NCBI GenBank assembly: GCA_013334845.1
Contig: JAAXWV010000006.1
Span: 4,062 to 11,598 of the forward strand
DNA: 7,537 nucleotides
Reading direction: 5' to 3'
Source: Candidatus Roizmanbacteria bacterium
GTDB taxonomy: Bacteria > Patescibacteriota > Microgenomatia > UBA1406 > GWC2-37-13
Of the stretch, positions 1-6,302 are shown piece by piece. Position 1 is the stretch's first letter, and the number at the start of each line of letters is the position of its first letter. The notes under the pieces are model-generated. The model did not search any database and was not told the origin of the DNA. It worked only from the letters and a program-made list of their open reading frames with translations. Made by a program: the position numbers and the translations under genes.

Positions 1-739
1 GTAAGGTAGCCGACAAAACGGGAGGGGTTGTAGTTGTACCCTTTTGTATTTGAGATGAAGTTAGATAGGCTTTTGTACCTTCGACCATAGCTTTATTCCC
101 GCAGATATAGTAATCAAACGAGTTTTTGTCGGCTGTTTTCCAAATTTCCTCCAGCGTGATATTGATTCTTCCTAAGCGATATTGTGGTGACAAACCATTC
201 GGGCCTTTTGTACTTTTCTCCCGTGATGTGCAAATATAGGAGGTAAAGTGAGGAGTAGTTTGAGAAATTTGTTTAAGTTTACTCTCGTAAAAAATATCTT
301 GATTAGTGGCAACACCCCATAACAATTTCGATTCTTTTTGAAGTATATGAAAATAGGAACTCTGCACCATAGCGAGCATCGGTGCGATTCCGGTTCCGGT
401 TGCCAGAAAAATAACGGGTCGTTGTGTATCGCGGATAAAGAAAACGCCTGCGGGACCTTGTGCGGTGATAGTCCCATTGATTGGGAGGTGAGCGAGAAAG
501 GTAGACGCTTTTCCATCAGGAGCGAGCTTAATTACCAGCTCAAATGAATGAGTTTCTTGAGGGGTGGAAGCGATGGAATAGAGTCGTTTTACTTGTTCAC
601 CGTTCTTCAGTGGAATATTCAAGATGATATATTGTCCCGGCTTAAATTGGAATTCACGTGCACCGGTATTAAAGCGAAAGCGGGTTACATTGGGCGTGAG
701 AAATTCTTTACTTTCAAGAGTGATGAGGAACGGTTCCAT
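1..739 (-). CDS. FAD/NAD(P)-binding oxidoreductase of the ferredoxin-NADP reductase family, 3' end outside window
   Basis: The minus-strand reading frame is open from ATG at 739-737 through base 1, giving 246 residues with the C-terminus missing. Visible FNR-family marks are RLYS at residues 52-55 (flavin-contacting RxYS), GKAST at 76-80 (the usual flavin-phosphate loop), GTGIAPM at 115-121 (NAD(P)-binding glycine motif) and YICGN at 211-215 (the C-terminal CG motif). The N-terminal half is therefore an FAD-binding barrel and the second half an NAD(P)-binding Rossmann domain. The family moves electrons between NAD(P)H and ferredoxin, flavodoxin or another redox partner; no iron-sulfur domain is seen in the visible part. 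An in-frame TGA lies five codons upstream, so this ATG is the first possible start. The residues after YICGN do not resemble the usual short family ending, but the end is not visible. The gene lies 42 nt downstream of the ATPase stop, on the same strand, with its own promoter candidate. The electron partner cannot be told. Confidence 0.9.
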   Translation of the reverse strand, partial: MEPFLITLESKEFLTPNVTRFRFNTGAREFQFKPGQYIILNIPLKNGEQVKRLYSIASTPQETHSFELVIKLAPDGKASTFLAHLPINGTITAQGPAGVFFIRDTQRPVIFLATGTGIAPMLAMVQSSYFHILQKESKLLWGVATNQDIFYESKLKQISQTTPHFTSYICTSREKSTKGPNGLSPQYRLGRINITLEEIWKTADKNSFDYYICGNKAMVEGTKAYLTSSQIQKGTTTTPPVLSATL

Positions 740-750
740 AGAATTCTTGA

Positions 751-779
751 ATCATATACTAAAAATATTTGATGTGCAA
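751..779 (-). promoter_or_regulatory. Promoter candidate for the FNR-type gene
   Basis: On the minus strand, TTGCAC (779-774) and TATGAT (756-751) are separated by 17 nt. The -10 ends 11 nt before the ATG, so the predicted transcript would have only about 4-5 nt of leader and no Shine-Dalgarno. The -35 is weak (three of six consensus bases). Readthrough from the upstream ATPase gene is the alternative. Confidence 0.4.
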
Positions 780-781
780 GT

Positions 782-3136
782 TTATAGTTTGGCGCGTTGC
801 TGGATCTCAGCCTCGATAAGTTCACGGGGACGACCGAATTTGAGGCGGGAAAGTTGAACTATTGCTTCAGCTATCTGGTCATTCGCCTCTTTTTTTAGTA
901 CGTTCATATCTTTTGTGGTATCAACCGAGAAGGGGGAAACCGGTTCATTATTGACGATAGTTTTCATATAGCCGTGGAATCGTTCCTGATTAATAATATC
1001 GCTCTCTCCGAATGTTGGCTGATACTCTCGAGCGAGGAACGATGCATCGGTGACGCCGACGCGGAGTGCCATAATAGTACCCACGTTACCGAAGACGGCG
1101 TTTTTCACCTCTTCATCCATCTGTCCAATAAACTGATTAGCCACGGTGAGCGCGAGGTGGTACTTCCGAGCCTCAGAAAGAATGACAGCAAAGTCAGGAG
1201 TAGCGAAATTCTGAAATTCGTCAACGTAGAGGAAAAAGTCACGGCGCAAATCTTCTGGAACATCGACCCGACTCATAGCGGCAGCGAGAATTTTTGGGAT
1301 AATGAGCAAACCTAAGAAAGTGGAATTTTCTTCTCCCAGTTTACCTTTCGAGAGATTGATAAGAAGAATTTTTCCTTCGTCCATAACTTTTCGGAAATCA
1401 AAGGCACTTTTCGATTGTCCGATAATGTTCCGCATCATTTTGTTTGTTACAAACCGGCCGAATTTAGAGACGATATAATCAAGAACCTCAGATTTGTGGA
1501 AGTCGGAGGTCTGAGCGATCTGATCGGTCCAGTAGCGACGGATGATAGGATCTTGCACTTTGGGAAGCAGATCTTGAACAAACTTCTGATCTGTCATAAT
1601 ACGGACAATCTCGATAAAGGTGCTGCCCGGTTCACACATAATGGTAAGCATGGCGTTTCGCACTGCATGTTCAAAACGGGGACCGATGATACCGGTACGT
1701 TGTGGATCGTATAGCTTATACATAAGGTTGATAATAGCACCGGTGATAAAGTGTTTCTGTTCCTCCGTCTCTGCTTCAAGCAAGTTAAGTCCCATCGGCC
1801 GCTCGGTATCTGAGGGATCAAAATAAATAACATCTTCGGCTCGTTGGGGCGGGATAAACTTAAGCGTGTTGTCAATCAAGTCTCCGTGAGGATCAATGAC
1901 ACACACTCCAAAGCCGGCCTTAATATCCTGTTTGATCATCTCCATAAGGAGTTCTGACTTACCAGTACCTGTTTTTCCGATAATATAGGTGTGACGCATC
2001 CGGTCTTTAAGCCCGATGTGTACGGGTCGTTTGATTCCCCGGTGATACGCATATCCCATAAATGTTCCGCCTTCGGTGGGCACCTCCGAAGAAACGGGCG
2101 CTGTTTTTGCTTTAAGCCACTGAATATGGGGCGTCTCGACCGTCTTATTGGGAAAGTGAAATAGAGTGGCCAGTTCTTCAGAGGACAGGATAGAAATAGA
2201 TTTGGAAAAGAATGGTTCGAATACCGGGAAGAATTTGTAGACAAAATTGATCATAAAGCCGCCTTTAAATAGAATTTTTGCGCCCTTGAGGCCATTCGAG
2301 TCAGAATTAAACTGGGTAAAAGCTGTCTTGATATTGCGTAAGTGAGTGGACGCCAACTCTTTTGAAGGAGAGCAGACAGCAAAACGGATCACCGTCTCAA
2401 ATCCGGGCTTTGAACATTTCTCGTCTACTTTCTCCAGCAATTTTGAATCGGTTTTGAAAGTTGCTTTTTCCGGATTAGCTTCATTTTTTTTCGTTGAAGT
2501 AATATAGGATTTTCCGAACTTTTTCCATTTAGATTGAGCAGGACGGATAAGGATCTGGATGATAGCACCTTCTTCTTCGTCCATACGAGATAAAGCTGAA
2601 GTGACAGCTCCCAACGTGTCGTTCGGGATATCTTTAAATACCTTCATTGGCATGAAAGCGTAGTCTCGTTGCACGAGCGAGGCGTAAGCCACTTTTCCGT
2701 TTTCGGTAAAAATATTCGGTTCATCTACTTTCCGGATATCAGCAGTGGGATAGTAACCGTAGATGGACTTTTCCACGAGATCGACAATGCGATTGGGGGC
2801 GGATACATAAAAACGAATGTCGGTCTTTTTTCCGATAATCTCGAAAGCCAAAACATCATCTACCTCTAAAAAGGAGAGCCACCCCGATTTCTTAAGTGAG
2901 GCAAACGAGGCAAACATCTGCTCAGCGGCATCAATCTTAATCTCGTTATCTTTCGGTATTTTTACCTCAAGTGATACCATTTCGAGGGCAATTTTTTCCC
3001 GCTTTTTCATTCGTGAATACAGTACGAGAACATACATAAAGACCAGTGTTAGTCCGGCGGCAATTGCCAGGGTAACAAGGAATAGAATAGCGAGAAGGAG
3101 ACGATCCCCAATTGTGGAAATCATTGTCGGATCCAT
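782..3136 (-). CDS. Membrane-anchored VirB4/TraG/HerA-class P-loop ATPase (type IV secretion-type DNA-binding protein)
   Basis: The protein has 784 residues. A hydrophobic segment at about residues 12-41, followed by a basic stretch (SRMKKREK), predicts one or two N-terminal membrane passes with the bulk in the cytoplasm. Residues of about 55-340 form a region I cannot name. The motor domain follows: Walker A GKTGTGKS at 387-394, DPHGD at 415-419, Walker B FFLYVDE at 634-640, and a polar ANQF motif at 666-669. Residues of about 690-760 resemble the end of TraG/TraM-recognition ATPases. Such proteins are hexameric motors that pump DNA or protein across membranes; the N-terminal anchor favours a coupling-protein-like (VirD4/TraD) topology, while DPHGD is shared with VirB4 and HerA. 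No relaxase, pilin or VirB6/8-like gene is adjacent, so it stands alone here and its substrate is unknown. ATG at 3136 is the first start; Met5 (3124) is the alternative. Codon choice shows nothing foreign. Confidence 0.9.
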   Translation of the reverse strand: MDPTMISTIGDRLLLAILFLVTLAIAAGLTLVFMYVLVLYSRMKKREKIALEMVSLEVKIPKDNEIKIDAAEQMFASFASLKKSGWLSFLEVDDVLAFEIIGKKTDIRFYVSAPNRIVDLVEKSIYGYYPTADIRKVDEPNIFTENGKVAYASLVQRDYAFMPMKVFKDIPNDTLGAVTSALSRMDEEEGAIIQILIRPAQSKWKKFGKSYITSTKKNEANPEKATFKTDSKLLEKVDEKCSKPGFETVIRFAVCSPSKELASTHLRNIKTAFTQFNSDSNGLKGAKILFKGGFMINFVYKFFPVFEPFFSKSISILSSEELATLFHFPNKTVETPHIQWLKAKTAPVSSEVPTEGGTFMGYAYHRGIKRPVHIGLKDRMRHTYIIGKTGTGKSELLMEMIKQDIKAGFGVCVIDPHGDLIDNTLKFIPPQRAEDVIYFDPSDTERPMGLNLLEAETEEQKHFITGAIINLMYKLYDPQRTGIIGPRFEHAVRNAMLTIMCEPGSTFIEIVRIMTDQKFVQDLLPKVQDPIIRRYWTDQIAQTSDFHKSEVLDYIVSKFGRFVTNKMMRNIIGQSKSAFDFRKVMDEGKILLINLSKGKLGEENSTFLGLLIIPKILAAAMSRVDVPEDLRRDFFLYVDEFQNFATPDFAVILSEARKYHLALTVANQFIGQMDEEVKNAVFGNVGTIMALRVGVTDASFLAREYQPTFGESDIINQERFHGYMKTIVNNEPVSPFSVDTTKDMNVLKKEANDQIAEAIVQLSRLKFGRPRELIEAEIQQRAKL

Positions 3137-3142
3137 ATAGAA

Positions 3143-3148
3143 ATTATA
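3143..3148 (-). promoter_or_regulatory. -10 hexamer TATAAT of the ATPase gene
   Basis: A perfect TATAAT on the minus strand ends 6 nt before the ATG at 3136. Normal spacing from -10 to transcription start would place the first RNA base at the start codon itself, implying a leaderless mRNA. No convincing -35 is seen 16-18 nt upstream, and there is no Shine-Dalgarno. Confidence 0.5.
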
Positions 3149-3204
3149 TACTAAATGATAAAGAATACTGGAATGTTATCATCGTGTGGTAAAGAGAAAT
3201 GCAC

Positions 3205-3210
3205 TACAAT
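3205..3210 (+). promoter_or_regulatory. -10-like TACAAT upstream of the TPR-like gene
   Basis: TACAAT ends 13 nt before the preferred ATG at 3224, predicting a leader of about 7 nt. No matching -35 is seen. It is the best candidate in the short divergent gap, but weaker than the other -10 sites in the window. Confidence 0.3.
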
Positions 3211-3223
3211 TCAGCTATATCAT

Positions 3224-3661
3224 ATGAAGAAAAAGAAAAATATTTTTCGGATAAAAGAATTTATTGTGATAACGAGTATTTTTGTGGGGATGGGATTATT
3301 TACCCTAGCTAATGGCGTATATTCGCAATGGATAGCGCCCCTCTATTTTCAGATGGTAAATGGTAATAAGTCGGCAGTGGTTACTTGGCTGAAATATATG
3401 GAACAGGATCCCCACTTTAATGAATTGCTTACGGCCCAGAAAGCAGAATATGGTAATTATATCGAATGGGAAGTGTCCAAAACTCAAGGAGAACGAACTC
3501 AGAGAATTGATCAACTGGAAAAAGCTCTTCAACTTAATCCAAAGTCGCGCGATATTTTGGTAGCACTGGCACGGCTTTACAAACTCAGTAACCAGCAGGA
3601 AAAATCAGATTCATATCTTCAACAGGCACAGGCAGTTGACCCGACGGTGGAGAGAGATTAA
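3224..3661 (+). CDS. Single-pass membrane protein with TPR-like C-terminal repeat
   Basis: The protein has 145 residues. A lysine-rich start (MKKKKNIFRIKEF) and a hydrophobic stretch at about residues 13-33 form a signal anchor or uncleaved signal, so the rest is probably outside the membrane. The C-terminal segment (about 94-141) has TPR spacing: IDQLEKALQLNPKS, then ILVALARLYKLSNQQEKSDSYL, then QQAQAVDPT, which covers roughly one and a half repeats. TPRs bind other proteins; no catalytic motif is visible. I prefer ATG at 3224 because a start at 3155 would put 23 polar, cysteine-containing residues before the lysine-rich signal and would almost touch the -10 of the divergent ATPase gene. No strong Shine-Dalgarno precedes it. 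It diverges from the ATPase gene with 87 nt between the starts and ends 8 nt from the 3' end of tRNA-Ala. I do not recognise a named family; a role as an envelope assembly partner is only a guess. Confidence 0.75.
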   Translation: MKKKKNIFRIKEFIVITSIFVGMGLFTLANGVYSQWIAPLYFQMVNGNKSAVVTWLKYMEQDPHFNELLTAQKAEYGNYIEWEVSKTQGERTQRIDQLEKALQLNPKSRDILVALARLYKLSNQQEKSDSYLQQAQAVDPTVERD

Positions 3662-3669
3662 AAGAGAGT

Positions 3670-3746
3670 TGGTGGACCCGACCGGACTCGAACCGGTGAT
3701 CTTCTGACTGCCAGCCAGACATTCTAGCCAACTGAACTACGGGCCC
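3670..3746 (-). tRNA. tRNA-Ala, anticodon GGC, with encoded CCA
   Basis: On the minus strand a full 77-nt cloverleaf folds. The acceptor arm is GGGCCCG with CGGGTCC, the D arm GTTC/GAAT, the anticodon arm TCTGG/TCAGA with loop CTGGCAG (anticodon at 3712-3710), and the T arm ACCGG/CCGGT with loop TTCGAGT. The only non-Watson-Crick acceptor pair is G3-U70, the classic alanine identity element, which agrees independently with the GGC anticodon (reads GCC and GCU). The discriminator is A and the 3' CCA is encoded in DNA (3672-3670). It reads GCY alanine codons. It sits downstream of and on the same strand as the mannosyltransferase gene, with its own -10. Confidence 0.97.
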
Positions 3747-3755
3747 AGTGCATTT

Positions 3756-3761
3756 ATTATA
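3756..3761 (-). promoter_or_regulatory. -10 hexamer TATAAT of tRNA-Ala
   Basis: A perfect TATAAT on the minus strand ends 9 nt before the first base of the tRNA, predicting only a 2-3 nt 5' leader for RNase P to remove. A matching -35 is not evident. Confidence 0.5.
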
Positions 3762-3829
3762 CTCTATGCTCACGGAAAAGGCTACTGGTGCAAATTTCCC
3801 ACTCCTCTTAATATAAAAAGCGTTTAGCG

Positions 3830-4993
3830 TTAACTAATAAAATATCCCTGTAAGAATAAACCAAGAAGCAGAACTTGAGCGAGAGTAAATGTGGCTAATA
3901 ATATAATTTTGAGGGCACGGCTCTTTATCTCTCCCAATACTAGGATTGCCGAAAGGGAAAAAAGCACATATCGGGGAATTGAAGAGAATGTGCCGGTGAG
4001 AGTGGGGAGTATTAAATTTGCTAGAGAAAAGAGGTTGAGGCTAATGCGTGTGGCAAATTGTGGAGATCTTGTTTTCTTGATCCATACTATAAAATCCATT
4101 ATTAATAGTGCAAACATTCCGTTGAAAAAAGTGAATTCAAGTAACGATATCCAGAACTGGAAATTATGCGCAGCGGTCATAAAGATTTTTACATAGCGAT
4201 ACCACACCTGCGGGAGTAAAATGAGGTGAGTGGCTCGATGAGCTCCAAACATTGACTGGGCATGGAAGAATAGAAGTGAGTCACCGGTAGAGAATTGAAG
4301 ATAAGTCATGTAGGCAATCAATCCTAGAAATGGACTAAATACGAGGGGGAGGAGAAGAAGAATCTTTTTCCACGAAACGGTAATTTTATGTCCTCGAAAA
4401 AGCCCAGGAGAATAAAAGAGTTCAAAAGCAAAGGGAATGATAAGAAAAACACCAATAAGACGAGTTGCAGATGCAAATATCGTTAGGAGTGCTGCCAAAA
4501 AATAACGTTTTGTTTTAAGGAGATAGAGCGTTCCAGAAACAAGAAGAAAGAAGAAACCTTCCGTGTAGGTAGCACTAAAAAAGAAAGCGGTTGGAAAGGA
4601 GAGTAGAAAAAAGATTGTCCACGAAGATTGTTCCCGATGAATTACCCTCTGGAGAAATTTAGCAAATATGATTAAACCAGCAAAAAAACTAAGGTTGGAG
4701 ACAATAAGGCTGGCGATGAGGGCGTTATGAGTAAAATAAGTAAAAAGATGGATGACGATGGGATAAAGTGGAAAAAAAGCCTGCTCATATTGATCGTACC
4801 CGAAACGGGCTATGTTGAGGTAATGAATACCGTCAAAGCTTGCCCATGAGTATACAAATGCTGGTACATGAAGGAGAGGAAGGTGGTCATGATAGGGGAA
4901 AAAACCTGCGTACGGTATGAGAGTGGTGAAGACGGGGTATAATACAACCTCTCCCAGTCTTAGTACAAGTAGTGTCAACAGGTGAATACCCAT
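3830..4993 (-). CDS. PIG-V/Gpi18-like GT-C membrane glycosyltransferase, probable mannosyltransferase
   Basis: The protein has 387 residues and is strongly hydrophobic, with about nine to ten membrane segments. PIG-V-type signatures appear in order: FDGIHYLNIARFGY at 53-66 (the acidic residue after the first membrane segment is the expected GT-C catalytic site), FFPLYP at 73-78, ATYTEGFFF at 141-149, ATRLIG at 176-181, and SSIPRYVL at 337-344 near the C-terminus. Enzymes of this class use a polyprenyl-phosphate sugar donor to add a sugar, typically mannose, on the outer face of the membrane. In eukaryotes PIG-V adds the second mannose of the GPI anchor; bacterial relatives probably act on lipids, glycans or proteins of the envelope, and the acceptor here is unknown. 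The usual W of the WDxxHY motif is F at position 53, a mild change. The start at 4993 follows a TATAAT by 7 nt, with no Shine-Dalgarno. tRNA-Ala lies downstream on the same strand. Confidence 0.85.
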   Translation of the reverse strand: MGIHLLTLLVLRLGEVVLYPVFTTLIPYAGFFPYHDHLPLLHVPAFVYSWASFDGIHYLNIARFGYDQYEQAFFPLYPIVIHLFTYFTHNALIASLIVSNLSFFAGLIIFAKFLQRVIHREQSSWTIFFLLSFPTAFFFSATYTEGFFFLLVSGTLYLLKTKRYFLAALLTIFASATRLIGVFLIIPFAFELFYSPGLFRGHKITVSWKKILLLLPLVFSPFLGLIAYMTYLQFSTGDSLLFFHAQSMFGAHRATHLILLPQVWYRYVKIFMTAAHNFQFWISLLEFTFFNGMFALLIMDFIVWIKKTRSPQFATRISLNLFSLANLILPTLTGTFSSIPRYVLFSLSAILVLGEIKSRALKIILLATFTLAQVLLLGLFLQGYFIS

Positions 4994-5000
4994 GCTGACA

Positions 5001-5006
5001 ATTATA
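5001..5006 (-). promoter_or_regulatory. -10 hexamer TATAAT of the mannosyltransferase gene
   Basis: A perfect TATAAT on the minus strand ends 7 nt before the ATG at 4993, which places the expected transcription start at or within one base of the start codon. No clear -35 and no Shine-Dalgarno are visible. Confidence 0.5.
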
Positions 5007-5048
5007 TACCTCTTTTGAAACTAATTTTCTAGCTGCTTAGTCTATTCT

Positions 5049-5066
5049 TCGTACTATTACGTACGA
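5049..5066. other. Hairpin overlapping the stop codon of the YeaQ-like gene
   Basis: A perfect 6-bp inverted repeat (TCGTAC at 5049-5054, GTACGA at 5061-5066) has a 6-nt loop. The TAA stop of the small membrane protein gene (5059-5057, minus) lies in the loop. No T-run follows on either strand, so it is not a standard intrinsic terminator. It could protect the mRNA 3' end or be chance. Confidence 0.35.
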
Positions 5067-5311
5067 GTGCTTAAAACACGGCCAAGCCATATCAAGATAA
5101 TAGCTCCAACGAGCGCTACTAGAATACTATATAAGTTGAAGCCGGTTACTCCCGGTTGCCCGAGAAAGTTCATAAGCCAACCGCCAACCAAGGCGCCTAA
5201 AACGCCGAGAATAATATCCATAAGGGGCCCCTGGCGGGAGTCTCGCTTCATCACAATAGATGCTAGCCACCCTGCAAGCAAACCAAGCAGTATCCATAAC
5301 AATATTCCCAT
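5057..5311 (-). CDS. GlsB/YeaQ/YmgE-type small membrane protein (transglycosylase-associated family)
   Basis: The protein has 84 residues and three hydrophobic segments: about 3-20, 32-50 and 60-78. The family pattern is clear: GLLAGWLAS at 10-17, GxxGAxVGGW at 36-45, and GFNLYSILVALVGAIILIWLGR at 57-78. These small inner-membrane proteins are widespread and often stress-linked; their function is unknown despite the 'transglycosylase-associated' name. I start it at Met (5311) rather than six codons upstream, because an almost perfect Shine-Dalgarno (AAGGGGGTGA) ends 4 nt before this ATG and overlaps the upstream start. It is the only gene in the window with a strong Shine-Dalgarno. It lies between the PIG-L-type gene (116 nt upstream) and the mannosyltransferase (63 nt downstream), all on the minus strand; co-transcription with the latter is possible. 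Confidence 0.9.
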   Translation of the reverse strand: MGILLWILLGLLAGWLASIVMKRDSRQGPLMDIILGVLGALVGGWLMNFLGQPGVTGFNLYSILVALVGAIILIWLGRVLSTRT

Positions 5312-5315
5312 ACGT

Positions 5316-5325
5316 TCACCCCCTT
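5316..5325 (-). promoter_or_regulatory. Strong Shine-Dalgarno of the YeaQ-like gene
   Basis: AAGGGGGTGA on the minus strand matches the full anti-Shine-Dalgarno complement AAGGAGGTGA at nine of ten positions; the mismatch would still allow a G-U pair. It ends 4 nt before the ATG at 5311 and decides that start over the upstream one. Confidence 0.8.
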
Positions 5326-5427
5326 TCAATAGTTGTAATTGATATAAGTTGTGTTAGGTCGTAGGTTATAAGAATAACAAATCCATATAAAGGAAGCTGT
5401 AAGAAACACGTGTGAGACAATCCAAAC

Positions 5428-6081
5428 TCACTTTTTCTTAACGAGAAAAAACTCCTCTTTCGGAAGGGGTTGTAAATGTTTAATGATACGTCGTGCGTCC
5501 TCCACCTGAGTTTCATGAGCTAGCATAGCTTGGATTTTTTTATCCCATACAGTGGTGATATCGTGAATTTTATCGATCCGCTCACGAGGATAGCCGGGGG
5601 GACGATAGATAAAATATTCACTGGTGGGTGCACGCGACTCCTCAGTACAGTAGTACCACAGTTCTTTTGCATAATCAGCGCGCTCGAATATATAGCTAGT
5701 CACCATCGACATCGTTATGTGATCGATGTGCCCGGAGATGCCTCGTGGTTCAAAAGTAAGGAATAGCTCCGGCTGAAGAGGATCAATAATTTCTTGTATA
5801 TCTTTAGCTATAGCATGGTAAAGGTTGTTAGAAAGTGTTCCGTCCTCATAATTGAGAAAGTGGACATGATGAATGCCGATAATTGTCGCTGAACGTTGAA
5901 GCTCGCGCGAGCGAACCTCAGTGAGAGGCTCATTAGTATTGAGGCTGTTTTGACCAGCACCGCCCTTTGTGGCACAGATGAGATGAATTTCGTGAGTTTT
6001 CGCCATGAGGGCGAGGGTACCCGACGGTCCAAATGACTCATCATCAGGGTGAGCAAAAATAGCAACAAGGCGGGGAAGCAT
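5428..6081 (-). CDS. PIG-L/LmbE-family zinc-dependent N-deacetylase
   Basis: The protein has 217 residues, a usual length for the family. The signature AHPDDE lies at residues 10-15, in which H11 and D14 are the expected zinc ligands and D13 the expected base. The second signature GHIDH is at 117-121 and supplies the third zinc histidine. ATKGGAGQN at 37-45 and EVRSREL at 55-61 also match the family. These enzymes remove acetyl groups from N-acetylglucosamine conjugates: GPI precursors (PIG-L), mycothiol (MshB), bacillithiol (BshB) or antibiotics and glycans. No signal peptide is seen, so it is cytoplasmic. No neighbouring BshA, BshC or Msh gene points to a thiol pathway; a glycolipid or envelope glycan substrate is possible because a PIG-V-like enzyme is nearby. 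It ends with TGA after a lysine-rich tail. The start at 6081 follows TATAAT by 6 nt, without a Shine-Dalgarno. The exact substrate is unknown. Confidence 0.92.
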   Translation of the reverse strand: MLPRLVAIFAHPDDESFGPSGTLALMAKTHEIHLICATKGGAGQNSLNTNEPLTEVRSRELQRSATIIGIHHVHFLNYEDGTLSNNLYHAIAKDIQEIIDPLQPELFLTFEPRGISGHIDHITMSMVTSYIFERADYAKELWYYCTEESRAPTSEYFIYRPPGYPRERIDKIHDITTVWDKKIQAMLAHETQVEDARRIIKHLQPLPKEEFFLVKKK

Positions 6082-6087
6082 ATTTCA

Positions 6088-6093
6088 ATTATA
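6088..6093 (-). promoter_or_regulatory. -10 hexamer TATAAT of the PIG-L-type gene
   Basis: A perfect TATAAT on the minus strand, preceded by TG, ends 6 nt before the ATG at 6081. The predicted transcription start coincides with the start codon, suggesting a leaderless message. No good -35 is present. Confidence 0.5.
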
Positions 6094-6141
6094 CAGGCAG
6101 TAGATTAATATATTTGTAATTCTCATAGAAGAGAGTCAAGT

Positions 6142-6170
6142 TTGAAGTTGGGGCCCTTTACTGGTACAAT
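6142..6170 (+). promoter_or_regulatory. Plus-strand promoter candidate upstream of tRNA-Pro
   Basis: TTGAAG (6142-6147), a 17-nt spacer, then TACAAT (6165-6170) with an extended -10 TG one base before it. Transcription would start near 6177. No credible reading frame follows, so it may make a tRNA-Pro precursor with a leader of about 175 nt, or a separate small RNA containing the palindrome at 6213-6232. Confidence 0.45.
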
Positions 6171-6212
6171 GGGCTAGGAAGGGAATTTTTAATTTGAAAT
6201 TATTTGTCCGTC

Positions 6213-6232
6213 ATTCCCTCGAACGAGGGAAT
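6213..6232. repeat. dRS3/REP-like palindrome, copy 1
   Basis: The element reads ATTCCC, eight bases, GGGAAT, with nine paired bases on each side of a central AA (ATTCCCTCG and CGAGGGAAT). It matches the ATTCCC-N8-GGGAAT form known from Neisseria dRS3 elements and the wider class of GTCATTCCC...GGGAATCCAG interspersed repeats: it is preceded by GTC and followed by TCAG. Whether it is repeated elsewhere in this genome cannot be seen here. Confidence 0.6.
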
Positions 6233-6285
6233 TCAGAGTATTAATTACCACTTATCTGATTTCCTGGTAGGGATTATACTCCTGG

Positions 6286-6302
6286 ATCCCGCTGAGCGGG
6301 AT
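6286..6302. repeat. REP-like palindrome, copy 2, inverted orientation
   Basis: A perfect 7-bp stem (ATCCCGC at 6286-6292, GCGGGAT at 6296-6302) encloses TGA. Read on the minus strand, it is followed by CCAGG, the same kind of flank that follows copy 1 on the plus strand. The two palindromes thus face each other across about 50 nt, as in paired REP or MITE-type elements. Confidence 0.55.

Noticed and set aside
172..516. Open frame of 114 codons on the minus strand
   Set aside because: It lies inside the FNR-type gene in another frame; the peptide has no family signature, whereas the overlapping frame has RLYS, GTGIAPM and YICGN.
2817..3140. Plus-strand open frame of 107 codons
   Set aside because: It is antisense to the ATPase N-terminus, which has a clear membrane anchor and family match downstream; no promoter or ribosome site of its own.
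3155..3223. Upstream in-frame start for the TPR-like gene
   Set aside because: It would add 23 polar residues before an obvious lysine-rich signal anchor and would begin about 7 nt from the divergent -10 element.
3585..3773. Minus-strand open frame of 62 codons across tRNA-Ala
   Set aside because: It is read through the tRNA gene and into the antisense of the TPR-like gene; no protein signature.
5312..5329. Six-codon N-terminal extension of the YeaQ-like protein
   Set aside because: The extension overlaps the strong Shine-Dalgarno (5325-5316) that serves the ATG at 5311, and the family begins at MGILLW.
5428..5430. Possible UGA recoding (UGA as glycine, as in some CPR groups)
   Set aside because: UGA ends the PIG-L-type gene right after a normal-length family C-terminus, and the codons beyond it look non-coding. 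Tryptophan is encoded by UGG throughout, and no in-frame UGA interrupts any conserved domain.
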